64,000 nt of DNA from Gnetum montanum (lineage: Eukaryota; Streptophyta; Gnetopsida; Gnetales; Gnetaceae). A program made the translations under genes and the position numbers. The DNA lies in the NCBI GenBank assembly GCA_015680685.1, contig MNCI01009293.1:86502-150501 (forward strand). The letters run 5' to 3'. The notes under the pieces are model-generated. The model saw only the letters and a list, made by a program, of their open reading frames with translations. It did no database searches and had not been told where the DNA came from. This document shows, one piece after another, positions 1 through 12,468 of the stretch. Within the stretch, counting starts at the first letter, position 1; every line of letters begins with the position of its first letter.

Positions 1-2485
1 ACAATTGTTTGTGCTTCGCTATAGCTAACATAGGTTAGTAGCATTCTATCATAGGATCTACGACATAAAGTGCTATCACCTACAAGGACATACTGCCATG
101 ATTATTTTTGCACTACATCGTTTTGGGCAATGGTTAACTATTGCGTAGGCTCATCTTGTTGGAGGTATGTCTTAATATTATCATACCAATTCTGGGAGTG
201 AGTTTTGCTTAATGTGGCAATGGATGAAATGCTTGTTGTTTGAGTAATAGGTTTGGTGCAATCCATTATTGAAGTGAGTCAGCTACAAAACATGTTGGGC
301 ACTATGCTTAAGGCTAAGGTGGCTAATGCATCAACAATGACATTCTTGTTATGGGGAATATACTAGATGTCTACGATTGCAAACTATTTGAGCAAGTGTT
401 TTGTCAAGTCATAGTAAGGTTGTAAATGTTGTGCCTTGCAAGCATAAACCTTTGTAATTTGGTTGACAACAAGCTACAAATCACCTTGGATTGCTATGTT
501 TTGGATTCTTAGATCATGGATTGCTAAGATATTCCTAAGGAGACCTTCATACTTCACTACATTGTTGCTGCAAGGAAATGCAAAGTGATATGCAAAGGGT
601 TGAATCTCCCTAGAGGGAAATGTGATGATTGTAGTAGCACTACCCCTTTGTGAGGTTGAAGCATCATCAAAGTGTAAAACTACCTCAAATTTTGTAGGCA
701 CTTGGCTTATGCTATTAACATGCTCATTCAGAAATTCTAGATCTATTGTCGCTTGATCATCTATTGGGGAAGCCATGAGTTGTGTGGCTATTTCTTGACC
801 TTTTGTGGATGCTTGCGCTATGTAGTGCAAGTCAAACTCCATGGTTATTTCTTTCCACCATGCAATTTGACTACTTTCGTATATGTTTGCAATAATAGCT
901 TAGAGTATGTTGCTTTTGTAGATGATATTAACTTGGCTATGGAAAATATAATGTCTTCATTTCTTAAGTGCAAAAACTAGGGTGAGGCAATTCTTCTTTA
1001 CATCATTATATTTCACCTTGTGGACCACTAATGCATTGATTAAATAGTAAACAAGGATCTTTGAGTCGTTGTCTCACTTTTGACAAAGCAGAGAAGTGAT
1101 GGATGTGTATGAGGTTGCAAGGTAAATGTAAAATGATTTATCTCCTTGCAGAGGATAGACTATTGGTAGTTGAGCCAGCTCCTTTTTGAGGTTGTTGAAT
1201 GGCTTTTGGCATTGAGCTGTCCACTCAAAGTGGATTCCCTTTTTGAGCAGATGTTGCATAGGTTGCAACTTATTAGTCAACCTTGTGATAAATCGACAAA
1301 TGAATTGCAATCTACCTTGTAACCCTGCATAGCTCCTTAAGGTTTGCCAGTGGTGCTAAGTTGGTGATAGCCTTAACCTTATTAGGGTCTACATGTATAC
1401 CTACTTCTAATACTACAAAGCCTAGCATGTGACTAGTTTTGACATCAAAGACACTTCTTGGGGTTTAGACTAAGGTCATGTCTAAAGAAACATTTGAGGA
1501 CATGATCTAGATCATCTGCATGGTTATGAGCCGCCTTGGACTTAACTGCTATGTCATCGATGTAGTCATTGAGAAAGTCTAGTAGATAATCACTAAATAT
1601 ATACATCATTACATGTTGGTAAGTTGCTCCCATGTTCTTTAGCTCGAAGGGCATCATTGTATAGCAAAATGTACCCCAAGGGGTCATGCAGTTTATGCTG
1701 AGCTGGTGCTTTGGATTGATCTAAATCTGGTTGTACCCCAAAAAATTTTCCATTAAGGACAACAAGGCATGACCAGCTATAGTATTGATGAGTTGGTTAA
1801 TACTAGGCAACAAGAAATCATCTTTGATAGTCATCTTATTCAGGTCCTGGAAGTTTATGCAAATGAATATACTTCCATTTTTTTATAGGGCAACTACGAT
1901 GTTTGAAACCCACTCTATGTAGTCAACTACTCAGATAAAACTAGCCTTGTAAAGCTTAGTGATTTCATCACGAATCACCAATGCCACCTCAAGTTTGACC
2001 TTGTGAGCTTTCTACTTGACTAGCTTTACATGAGGATCAAGGATAATGTTATGTTGTATTATGCAAGGGTCTAGGCCTGACATGTCATCTTAGGACTATG
2101 CAAATGCCTTAATGTTATCATTGAGGACTTTAGTGATACTTTGCTTAAGTTGAGGCTCCAACAAGGAACTAAGTTTTAGTGTCTTCACCTTACCTCTACA
2201 CATTACTATAGGGACTTCAATGAGTGGATCCTCAGTTATGTTACCTACCTCTAGATCTAGAGCTCTAACTAGATGGTCTAGCTAATCTAGGGATGCCTCT
2301 AGGGATGCCTCTAGGGATGCCTCTAGGGATGCCTCTAGGGATGCTACATGTGTTTCATAAGCCATGGCCTCAAAGTCTGGGAATTCAGTGTTTATGCATC
2401 ACATGGAATCACCATAAGGTGTAGTTAAAACCAAGGGTAAATGAAGATGTTCGTATGCACTCATGTTGCAATCCTACCAAGAATC
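1..2485 (-). pseudogene. pol: Element A pol fragment: reverse transcriptase, RNase H, second RNase H (broken)
   Basis: Translation on the minus strand from the splice acceptor at 2486 gives an N-terminal region, then RT: the palm motif NDYIDDIAVKS (around 1560-1530), preceded by MTPWGTFCYTMMPFELKN (1687-1630). The RT connection and RNase H follow (FICRFITRLTNKLQPMQHL at 1310-1250). The second RNase H is around 842-474, with LHFDDAST at its start where C has LYFDGAST. C encodes the same proteins at 58060-60366 with far fewer lesions. Stops, many explicable by C-to-T changes, and frameshifts break A's copy into pieces. Integrase would lie left of base 1. Domain identities follow from known Ty3/gypsy motifs; the dual RNase H is the Tat-lineage trait. 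Confidence 0.85.
2287..2346. repeat. Five tandem 12-bp units inside pol
   Basis: CTAGGGATGCCT is repeated four times exactly, with a fifth imperfect unit. The period of 12 keeps the reading frame: on the minus strand it adds a Leu-Glu-Ala-Ser type tetrapeptide in the region before the RT core. The matching place in C (near 58120) has a single copy (LDLEARD). A replication-slippage expansion private to A is the simplest reading. Confidence 0.85.
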
Positions 2486-2487
2486 CT
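2486..2487 (-). other. Conserved splice acceptor before RT, element A
   Basis: On the minus strand a T-rich run ends in TTTTGTAG, followed by GATTCTTGG. C has TTTTGCAG followed by GACAGACAG (57968), and B has TTTTTGCAG followed by GATCTTGCAAG (22386). The position just upstream of the RT frame matches the PRO-RT intron acceptor described for Ogre elements. In A the frame that begins right at the acceptor runs, apart from point-mutation stops, into the RT frame. The acceptor is seen; actual splicing is inferred. Confidence 0.55.
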
Positions 2488-3269
2488 ACAAAACAACTAG
2501 AAATATGTTAAGCAACACCTATCTTAATAAAGTAAAATGCATAAAATAAGAAAAATAATGCTAAAAAATTTTCCTGACTATGCAATTTTGGGATCAAGTA
2601 AGCAAGTATGGGAGTTAATTTTGGGACCCTGGTTGGCCCTAGGATTGCCAGTTTAAGGTCGTAGCGGATCATAAATTATATGGGATGTGTTGGTTTAGGC
2701 AAAACTAGGAAGATTTTAAATGTGGGATTAGGTTGGGCATTTATTGAGCAATCAGAAACAATGAAAAAAAGTTTTCTAAGTTTGGAATGCTAGAAAAGTT
2801 AGAAAATTTTTCTAACTCTAGGTGCTATGCTCATCCCATGTTATGTGTGGGACATGGAATAGTACCTGAAGGGGTGACGTGTCCTTTACCTTGGAAAAGT
2901 ATAAATAGGAGTTTTTACCATAGTGAACCTGTCATTTTCAAAAGTGAAAACCAATAGTCACCAAACATAGCATGGCCAAGGCGAAGGGATTCAAAGTGTA
3001 TTAATGAAGGAAAAGGAAGAAAAGAGTGTAGACAACCACCAACCATGACATGCTGTAGTGAATGCCAACACCTTGGCCTCACAACGTGGATGAGGGCAAA
3101 CATGCATTAAGGCACCTTCCTAGGGCATGCATTAAGGACTGAAGGGAGATGTTGTTGGCAAGGTAAGGTGATATGCTCTACACTTGTTATTTTCTTCTTT
3201 TTCTTTTTTACTTTATGGTTTTGGGATCTTAGAGGTATCCTACCCTAGGCAGGGACCACCACTGCCACC
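2488..3269 (+). promoter_or_regulatory. Upstream region of the antisense gene in A, with TATA box at 2900-2907
   Basis: No coding similarity was found here. On the plus strand TATAAATAGG lies at 2900-2909, about 370 bases before the first ATG of the antisense gene's presumed first exon (3270). It is on the same strand as the antisense gene and opposite to the retrotransposon, so it is not the LTR promoter, which has its own TATA box at 13161-13154. In C a TATATAAG-like box sits at a comparable place (57714-57707, minus). Promoter function is inferred from the motif alone. Confidence 0.45.
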
Positions 3270-6200
3270 GTGGCTACCATGGTGGCCACAACTAGGAAGA
3301 GGAGTGAGCATCATAAATTTTGTGTGTTTCTTGGTTTCTTGCATATGGTTTTTTCTATGTACCCTACATGGTGTGAGATAGGATTTTTCTTGCATATTGC
3401 GTGTGATGTGGAACAAGGGTTTTCTATGTTCTGTGCATGGTGCGGGATAGGGCCGAAATGGTTTTTGTACACACATGTTTTTTGTTTGTCTTGGCTACAG
3501 CTGAGATTGCTGGAAGACATGAACATAGAGAATAACAGTTAAGATTAAGTAGTGCCAAGCGCCAGAGTGTAACGGAGTGTTCAAGGAGATCATGAGGGTC
3601 ATGGCTATCATGCCTAGAGTTTTACACTTGGGAGTGCTACACTATAATGTTACACTCTTATGAGTTAGAAAATTTCCTGAAATTTCCCCTTTGAAGGATA
3701 CACTCCCAAGAGCTTGACAGAAAAGTTAGAAAAAATTTGATTTTTTTCAAGTGTTATGCTTTGTAGGGAGCATAACCAATACTTAAATTTTTTTTTATGC
3801 TTTCAAGTGTTACACTTTGTGAAGAGCATAGCCAACTATTAGAAATTTTTTGTAGTTTTTCAAAGGTTACACTTTGCAAGGAGTATAACCAACAGTGAGA
3901 AAAAATTTTAAAATTTGTCATGGGTTATGCTCTATGGGCAGTTTAATTGATAGTTAGAATGTTTTTTTTTTGTTGATATTTTCATAGTTATAATTTTTTC
4001 CAAGTTAGAATAAATGCTAAGTATAAATATGAAATGTAGATATTAATGTTGTGCCTTGTTGAGGACTAGGCACATCAGATGGGTATGTTGACATCCCTTT
4101 TCCATGGGGTTTGTTAGGGAAGTGAAGAGTTTTGCTAATGTGCTAAGTGTAATTTTGATGCATTTTTTTTTGTGTATCTAATGCTAACACTCTCCTCTTA
4201 TTTCCATTGTTATGACTACAGAGTACTGTTGAAACCCATCCTAGTTGTGGTGGGGCTAGTGGGTATCTTATGCTATATGAGTGAACCCTTGCCAAACGTG
4301 CCTGCACCAGACACACGTGTGGGTGACCAGGTGGTGTGGTTTAGGTCAAAAGCATAGGAGTTCCTAGAATTTTTGCTTTGCCACTTTAGTGTGATGATGT
4401 GGTCACACTTAGTAGTGAAAGTGGCTGGCGTCATTATAGAAACATTGTTGCCTGGGGAAAAATGGAGCATGCTACGATTTATATCCAAATAGCTCGCTAC
4501 TAATGATGGATTAGGAAGTTTAGGTAAGGGCCCTAGGGACCTTAGGCATTTATCTAGGATTTGGCAGATGCCAAAATTCCAATGCTATAATAAGAATAAC
4601 ACCTTGTTCATTACTCGATACATACATACTCTTTTCTAGAACCCACTTGGGATAGTATATTGTGCTAGAGGATGAGTCATCTTATAATTTTCATGCTATT
4701 CATTCAATTATGAGTCATACAAGGATGCTAACTACTTATGTCTATTGCTAGATTTACTATTGACACACATGGACTCCATGATGATGAGGAGGCCTTGAAC
4801 TTGACCCTTATTGCCTTGCAAGAATTCTCATCTTTTGAGAACGTCTATGTAGCGATGATTGGATAGATAGGGTTCAACTTAGAAAAATACCCTCATTGAT
4901 TCCCTAAGGCCTATGAGAGGTGTCAAGCCTATGGCTAGTTGGATGCAGAGTGGGTAACTAGTGTTATGAGCACAAGGAGGTTTTAGCCCCACCACCTCCA
5001 TCTTGCACACCATTTGTGCCATGTAAGTAGTATGTTGTTTTTTTCTTGTGCATTTTCTACTTTGCTTTTCTCATGTTGTTAACTTTGTTTTCACCTATTG
5101 CAACTGCAGTCACATTGGGAGAGGTTACGGTGGTTGTAATAGGCCGCATTGGGGCCACTCTCATCATGAAATATGGTGATGTTAAGAGTTCACAGCATTG
5201 GTTATGCTATGAGGCCCCAGTGGAGATAACCAGGAAGCTTCAATAGGTAGGGTTAATGGATATTTTCTTAGCCCTTAGCCCAAGCATCCTAGTGGCCAAG
5301 ATGATTACCATCATTGACTCTTTTGGTGAGAGTGTAAGTCATTTCATCACGTGAACCTATGGTGTATGGGTAACTTTTGACATCATGGATGAATTCTCTG
5401 TGGACCTCTTCGGCCACTCCTTTGAGGGCCCACAAGTTACTAAAAAAATTGACAAATACCTAGACCACAAAGGGGATGTTGGGGAGTGGCTAGGCACTTC
5501 TAAGTCTTGCAAAGGAATACAAGTTAAGGAAGTGAGGCTGCCTATGGTCCATAACCTCTATCCAGTCTTTTGTATGCACGTGTTCCCAAAGCTTTTCTTC
5601 CAAGGGAAAATTATCAAGATGAAGTAAGCTTGGGTGATGAGGAATGTGATAGAGGAGGGGACATGGTATAACCAGGCATCTTACCTTGCTGGTGGCCTAT
5701 GTGCCAAAATTATCATATTTTGCCACAACCTCCAAGTGAGCTCAGACATGCACTTCTCATTCTTCACATCATGCCTACAAAGGTTTGTGGAGTTTTTGGT
5801 GGTTCATGAGGATGGGTGGTGGGTGGTGAAAGATTGTAAGAAAATCTCTAGGCCATGGATTTAACACCTATTTACTACTATGTGGTCACAAATTCCCCTA
5901 GAGCCAATTGGTAAGTCATTTTCTATAAAAACTAAAGGCCAAATGGGATGATCTCACCACTCACATGAAAATGCAGGTGAGGCCCCACCAACTAACAAGG
6001 GAAATGCAGCTAGAGGGGCATGACTCATTGTTGAGGCAGTGGGATCATCTAAGACCAAAATTAAGAAGTCTCATCCTACAGAAGAGCCCATACATGAGGT
6101 GGAGAAAAGTGGTAGAAAAATCCATTTGAAGTTTTGCGATTTACGTTTAGGAATTGTAGGTGAGTATGAATCATTGGGTACTTCTATGATATACTATGCT

Positions 6201-7783
6201 ATGATATACTAATTGAAAATCCTAATCCTAACTTATGTGATGTAGGTAAGAGGGCTCCTATGGTAGCAACAGAGGCCATAGTGGATGATGTCCCTCCTCA
6301 AATTGAGGGACAGGCATCAAAGGAAGAGGAGCGAGAAGCCACAGAGGTGCTATGACAACTAGAGGAAGAAGGCTTGATATAGTTTGATGGGGATGAGTTT
6401 GAACATTTCTTTGACGGTGTGTAGATGGACAATCATATTGGGTAGGAGCTTTGTACCACCATCTTTTTTTTTTGTTTGTTTTATGTTTTTTAACCTTTAC
6501 ACCCCTTGATTGTTAGCTATCTAATAATTACACCCCTTGATTGTTAGCTATCTAATAATTACCAAATGTGTTGTATCATAGCCATTGGTGTTCCTACTAA
6601 GGGTCCAACATCCACATCTATGTTCCGCATGCAACCATGGACAAAGGCACCTGATAAGTTTATTTTCATGCAAGGCATGGTGGAGGACATGATGGACTAT
6701 ATACAAAAAATGAAGCTTGAGATTGTTATGTCCATGTTTACTTGTCTTGCTCTACTGATTTACTACTTGGTCCATAGCTAATGTTGTTTTTCATATCATA
6801 TGCCAACAAGTTCCTAGCTTTAGTGGAACCCAAATAGGATGGTCTAGGTTGATGCTATGCTCAAATTTTCCCTCAAGGTGGAGCAAGTGCCCTGTTGTGT
6901 GTATGATGAGACAAGTAAGTGCATGCTCTCATCCACAAGAGCATTGTGGGAGTGTAGGTGCATGAGCTCTAGGAGAGATGGGCAAGTGAGGATGCAAAAT
7001 TGGAGGACCTATAGGCTCATTATGACTTCCTAGTGGCTTGTGAAAATGTAGATGGTACTTAGTCAATAGTAGAAAATTACTATGCCAAGTACTAGTTAGC
7101 CATCCATGGAAAAAATGAGGCCACTAGAGAGGTGATCAAACAATAGCTTCAAATGGACCCACTAGCTAGGAAGAACCAAGACTAGAAGGATTACAACACC
7201 AAAGTGTATCAATGGGGTCAAACTCAAAAGAATCATAAGCACCACTACAAGCATGAATGAGAGGCATACCTTAAAAGGTACAAAGATGAGTATGTGGAGC
7301 ATCATTGTTATGACATGTTTCTTGATGCAATTGGTGCAATGCGGGCTTATGAACTATTTTCCAGCAACATAGTGGTAAGTGGAACCCTAGAGAGACACAT
7401 TCTTGTGCCTTTAGGAGAGGTCTCTTCTGCTAGGTTTTTGCTAGGGGTACCCTCATGGATAGCTGTGGAGAAAGGAAAGGCCCTTGCAGGTATTGACCTT
7501 GATGAGGAGGATTGGAAACAACTATCAGAGGTGGAAATCCTCCAACGCTTGGAGGCAAGCCTTGATAGGATGCTTCTAAATATGGATGAAAGTCCTTCTT
7601 AGGATGGTCTAGTTTGAATTATTCTTATTTATTTTGTGATAATGTTTTATGCTATTTTACTTAGATAATTTCTTACTTTATTTTTATTTAAAGTAGGTTT
7701 TGGACGATGGTGTAGGCCCTAGTGGAGCAGCAAAGGAAGAGGAAGAAGAAGCACTACAACCTCCACCAAACACCATTGGCTAG
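3270..7783 (+). pseudogene. Antisense multi-exon gene of element A (FCP1/NIF-like domain, coiled coil), decayed
   Basis: Homologue of the minus-strand gene 57551-53382 in C. Supported exons: exon 2 from 4222 (acceptor CTACAG) to about 4669; exon 3 4752-5022; exon 4 5110-5910; exon 5 5977-6159; then 6246-6441, from 6582, from about 6818 to about 7602, and last exon 7697-7783 ending in TAG. The 5023-5109 intron has GTAAGTAG and CTGCAG borders. Exon 2 reads LLKPILVVVGLVGILC, then FRSKA, EFLEFLLCHFSVMMWS and later NTLFI with NPLGIVY: the outline of an FCP1/NIF HAD domain without its catalytic Asp pairs. Exon 4 carries VTFDIMDEFSVDLFG. The late exons are charged and coiled-coil-like, ending in a short Glu-rich tail. 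In-frame stops and some lost donors (e.g. GATGAG near 4670) mark it as dead. Exon 1 (3270 onward) is the least certain. Confidence 0.7.
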
Positions 7784-7969
7784 ATGACCCAAAATGTAGC
7801 CCTACTATTTGGAAATTTTGTATTTTTGACAAGTTCTTATTTTGGATGTACACTTGAACTACATGTTTTATTGATGATTTAATGGTAACATGATGATTAT
7901 TCATATATCACTTTGTTGTATTTTATGTAATGTTATAGGAGTTTTAACTTGCAATTTGATTGATGCAAT

Positions 7970-8335
7970 TAGGCCCCTTGTGGATCCCATGCTAGTTTAA
8001 GGCCATGGTAGAAGGGACATCACTAGTTTAAGGTCATTTCAGGCCATCACTAGTTTAAGGAAGGTAAGTTCCTAGTTTTAGGCCTTAGCGGGTCGTGCAA
8101 TAGTTTAGGGCTTGTCCAAGCCATGGCATTAGAAGGAAGCAAGTTGCCAATTTTAGGCCTTAGTAGGCCTTGTGATAGTTTAAGACCTTTCCAGACCATA
8201 GTGTAAGAAGGAAGCTAGTGGGCAATTTTAGGCCTTAGTGGGCCTTACGATAGTTTAAGGCCTTTCTAGGTCGTAACATCAAAAGGAAGCAGGTTGCAAG
8301 TTTTAGGCCTTGGTGGGCCATTTATTATTATTATT
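7970..8335. repeat. GGCC/TTAAACTAG tandem array in A
   Basis: Units of about 75 bases repeat the motif TTTTAGGCCTTAGTGGGCC with a following AGTTTAAGGCC; the TTTTAGGCCTTA element recurs near 8079, 8152, 8229 and 8302. On the minus strand these are GGCC...CTAAACTAT units like those of A' (43720-44370), C (52950-53210) and B (22240-22310). The array lies between the end of the antisense gene (7783) and the end of protease (8480), i.e. between two convergent coding regions. Confidence 0.85.
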
Positions 8336-8479
8336 ATTTTGAAAATGAAAGGGCTAAATAAAATTTCATAAAATAAAGAGATGAAATAGTTAATGCAAGA
8401 TGCAAGTAACCATGTGAATGTAACTATACAAGAAAAAACAAAAGGTAAGTAAAAAATGCGAATGAACTAAGGGGCTACC

Positions 8480-11400
8480 TTAGTCATGTAAATGTTTCCT
8501 AATCTGATGTGGGCTAGGGGGTGTGTAAGACCTAGAAGGCACAAGGTGATACTCACCTAGACCTTCATCAGTTATGCAAAAGGGAAATTCTACCCAGAGA
8601 TCTCCCTTAGGGAGGTTGCTCATTTCGTTTGGCTACCCAGATGAATCAGTTAGACAAAGTTGGCCTTCATTGCGAATAGGTGGTGTGTCTTCAGAGAACT
8701 CTACTTCAAACCCTTGCTCTACATCAATTTTGTTGATGGTTAGGGAAGATACATTGTCATCATAAATTACCACCTCTGCATCCTCATAGGGTAGGTGAAT
8801 CTCTTGGTGGATAGGTGAAGAGACGACTCATAACTAGGTTAGCTAGGACCTCCCTAGGATCAAGTTGAATCCAAGCATCTCTTCAACAAGAATGAATTTA
8901 GGAGTCACAAGGAATTATTCCCCTACCACAAAAGCTATTGTGACTATTTCATTTACAACAACACATGATCCATTGAAGGATTTTAAGCACATGGTTTTAG
9001 TTGATTTGATTTGGTTAACTAGACCAAGTTTGTCAATGATTAGGAATGAGATGATGTTGATTGCCACCCCATTGTTGATGTTCACCTTGTAGATTCTGTA
9101 TTGCCCTACATGAATCATTATAAACATTAGTGCACTAGTCACCTGACCCTTTTCAAGTTTAACCTTGATTGCCTCATCGCGGAATGTGAGGGGTGTTGAT
9201 CTCAAATCCTGGGTTATGGGGGAAAGCATTATAGCATGGATGACTATTTCATCTATTAGGATATTTTCCTTGATAGGAATAGAGGTTAGCATGAAAACTA
9301 ATGCTTTGCAGTGAGCAGAAGAGGTCATTATCAAGTCATATAGGCTCAAAGTTGTGTTCTTTTATTTGAGAGCCTATTTAACTTGTGCCAATGCATCCAA
9401 GAAGTCCCTTTCACTATCTATTGTTTTGGTGGCCATTACCTACTCCATGCAGCCCAAGAGACAAATCTCTTAGGGAGGAGATTTGGCCTTTGCTTATGCA
9501 GTAGGCTTTTAGGCCTTAGTGCTCATTTGTTGGTTGTTTACACTTGTGTTGGTAGTTTGAGATGATGAGGCCATGGGGATAGCTAACAAGGGGATGGGCT
9601 TAGGAGAGCCTAACTCCAAACATTCCATGATCATTTTGTCAGTGAGATGCTCATTGGGTCTCTTGGGATGTGATTTTGGATAGGCAAGATGTGAAGTAGT
9701 TCTCACCACTGAACCCTGGGTAGGTGGGGGATCCACATGTCATGGCACCCTGATGACAAACCAAACCACAAATGGTTTGTGTGCTAGTTTTACATTGTTA
9801 TCAACACTAATAGCATTGATGATGTAACCTACACCACTAACGTTGAGGGGGTCTTTGTAGACTTTCATGGATTGGTTTTTTGGATGCATGGGATTGCTAG
9901 CATCAAGTACTTATTTGCCTTGATTGATCATGCACTGGATGTCATCTTTTAATGCCAAGTAGTAGTCTATGTCATGGCCATGAAATTGATGATACTTGTA
10001 GAATCAATCCAATTTAAAGTTTTTAGGGATCGAGGGCTCATTTGGAATAGTTGCTGAAGGGTTTCTAAGGACCTCATAGTACCTCTCATGGCATTTATGT
10101 GCATCCTTAGATATTTTCTTGTGTTGGATGCACCCAACACAAAGCAACTAGTCCAAAAGCCTAGATAGCTTGATAGGTAACAAGGTATACTTTGAGCAAC
10201 CCTTGTGCTCAAAGTTTGGCCTTGGTGTAGCTTGTCCCATAGTCATTGATGGTGTGGGCTGGTTGGTTCCCATAGTGCTAGAACCCAATGTTTTGTTGTT
10301 GTTAGCCAAGACTTTAGGCACCTTGGCTATTGGTTTAGTTTTGTTGTCTTTGGCCTCATCAGCTACGACTGCAACGATTGTTATTGCCTTACCCTTTTTC
10401 TTGTCTTTTTGTGTGTGTGAATTTTTATAGGCCACATAGGTTAGGTCCTTACTGGCCTCTGCCACATCCTATATACTCTTTGTTTGAGAAAAGGCTTGGC
10501 TTAGGGATCATAGGGCTCGGTAGTATAATTTTGACTTAATAAAGTCATTTACAGCACCTTTGAAGATGGGTAGAAGGTGGGTTCCTACTATTAGCTCACA
10601 AATTTCATTGAGGCACTCCACCATTGTATGAATTTTTGCACTAGCTCTAGAGGCCCTTGGTTGATGTCCATTAATTGGTGTAGGGTGGCCTTAGACTTCA
10701 AGTTGTACTTGAAGTGAGTCATAAATTGGATGAGTAATTCTTCCAAACTAGATATGAAAGCCTTGGGGAGCGCACGATACCAATCGAGTGCCTTGCTAGT
10801 TAAGGACATGGCAAAGATGTGAATGATGGCATGAGGTCATGCTTTTAGGAGTAGGCATTCAGAATGAAAAGATATGAGGTTGGCATTAGGGTCCCCCTCA
10901 TCATTGTATTTCATGAACTGAGGAAGTTGGACCCCAGGAGGCAAGATTAGTGATGAGACCATAGGATTGATGGGGCCATCTTGGTAGAAGTCCATCACAT
11001 GGACCATTTCTAAGTTAGTAGCTTTAAGTTGCCTAAACTCTTCCATTAGTGTTTGAATGAGTTGGAACACCTGGTCCAATCTCGAGGAAGATGCTACTAG
11101 TTGTACCAGATGTGCTACTCATGGTGCCATTTGAATGGCCCACTGCCCTATTGTGGATTGTACAACCACGTGAGATGCTTGTTGTGTGTATTGCTAGGTG
11201 TGTGACCACTATGCCATAGGCATAGAGGCTAGAGCCCACCACATAGTTGTGGCTTGCGTTGTTGTTGGAGGTACCAACGAGATGATTGGGAAAAAGGACA
11301 CTTGACTCATTTGTGGCTGAGAAAAGGACATTGTATGCACATATAGCTATGTGGGAATCACAGATGTTGGTAAGGAAGGTGGTGTAGACTAGTCAAAAAT

Positions 11401-12015
11401 GACAAAGGAAAAGTTGGTAGAGGGTCCTGCACCTTTTTGTGCATGTAGTACCTAGTGTCTTGCTACCATAGGTGTAGACTCAGGGGGCGAGAGTGATGCT
11501 GCTACCTCAAAGAAGGTAAACGACTATGACTAGTGTGGGAAAAAACTGGAAATAGGTTGTTGGATAGAGGCATAGAATGGGACACCACTCTCGGAACAAG
11601 CCTCAAACTCTTCTTGCCCATCCTGTAAGGGCTCATCATAGGTTGATTTTGCATCATTTTCATTAGGTCCACTTACTTTAATGAGTTGGTCTAGTAACCA
11701 ATGAAAGTTGTCGGTAAGTGGGATGAAGGCACTAGGTGCAGGAATGAATTCCTTCCCCTTTTGGTGTATGATTTCAAAGCTATGCTTTGTGTCTAATTCT
11801 TGGTAGTCTAGGGATAGACCTACTTGAAGTTTCACATAGTGGAAGTTGTATCTTTTGTCTTTGAGTGCCATGTGCTCAGGTAGTTGGTTATGTAGTCTAA
11901 GTAACTATCATTGTGGTTGTATGGGACTAAGTGGGGGATCAATGTCTACCACTTGCTAGATGGGATGAGCCACCTCCATGCTCAAGGTAGAGGTTGAAAG
12001 GTTCACGGGCTTCAT
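8480..12015 (-). pseudogene. gag-pro: Element A gag-protease (broken)
   Basis: Starts at an ATG at 12015, matching the ATG at 39820 in A', and ends at TAA 8482-8480. From the N-terminus: a family-specific head (YNFHYVKLQVGLSLDYQEL, about 11850-11790); the plant retrotransposon gag core (11079-10590: MDFYQDGPINPM, LPQFMKYNDEGDPNA, ALDWYRALPKAFISSLEELL); a Lys-rich linker; and a protease region at 9349-8915 (MSLYDLIMTSS, KLGLVNQIKS). The protease active site reads NINNGVAINII where C has VDDGTTTNVIP, so its catalytic Asp is gone. Stops and shifts occur throughout. It encodes the structural and maturation proteins of the element's virus-like particle. Confidence 0.8.
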
Positions 12016-12468
12016 GTTACTATGTAAAAATGCAAGAAACGATAGTGTTGAACAAAAAATGGTTAAGTGTAGAAAATGTTGAAAAATGGCTAAGTATGAA
12101 AAACTGTGAAAACAAGTGAATAAATGACTAATTCTAAAATACTACTAAAAATGACCAACTTTGGCATTACACTTGCTATGCTTTGAGGGGTTATTACACT
12201 CTCTAGAGCACCTAAAGCTTGACACAATGGATATTATTGGGCTTTCATCCTATGAGATTCCAAGGGAAGCAACAATTGGGACCAATCTATACCAACTGAA
12301 TTGTAGACAACTCCTACACTGGCCTATGATCTAGCTATTGCTATGGTAGGCCCATAGGGGTGTTACATTTACACTAGCTTGAAATTAGTAATGGAGGTGT
12401 AGAAAGCACATGAGACTACCCTTGAACATAGAAGGAATGGGAGGCCCTCCTTTTAGCGCCAAAAACTA
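12016..12468 (-). other. Element A leader with primer binding site (12461-12444)
   Basis: On the minus strand, a few bases after the LTR end, TGGCGCTAAAAGGAGGGC begins with the TGG expected of a site pairing with the CCA end of a tRNA. A' has a diverged copy (39389-39406) and B another (19012-19029, TGGCTCTAGAAGGAGGGC), giving a consensus near TGGCGCTAGAAGGAGGGC. I do not assign the tRNA. The rest of the leader up to gag has no coding signal. Confidence 0.65.

Noticed and set aside
4172-4221. Hydrophobic start before the FCP1-like exon in A read as a signal peptide
   Set aside because: It is the pyrimidine tract of intron 1, ending at the acceptor CTACAG; C has a corresponding acceptor at the same codon.
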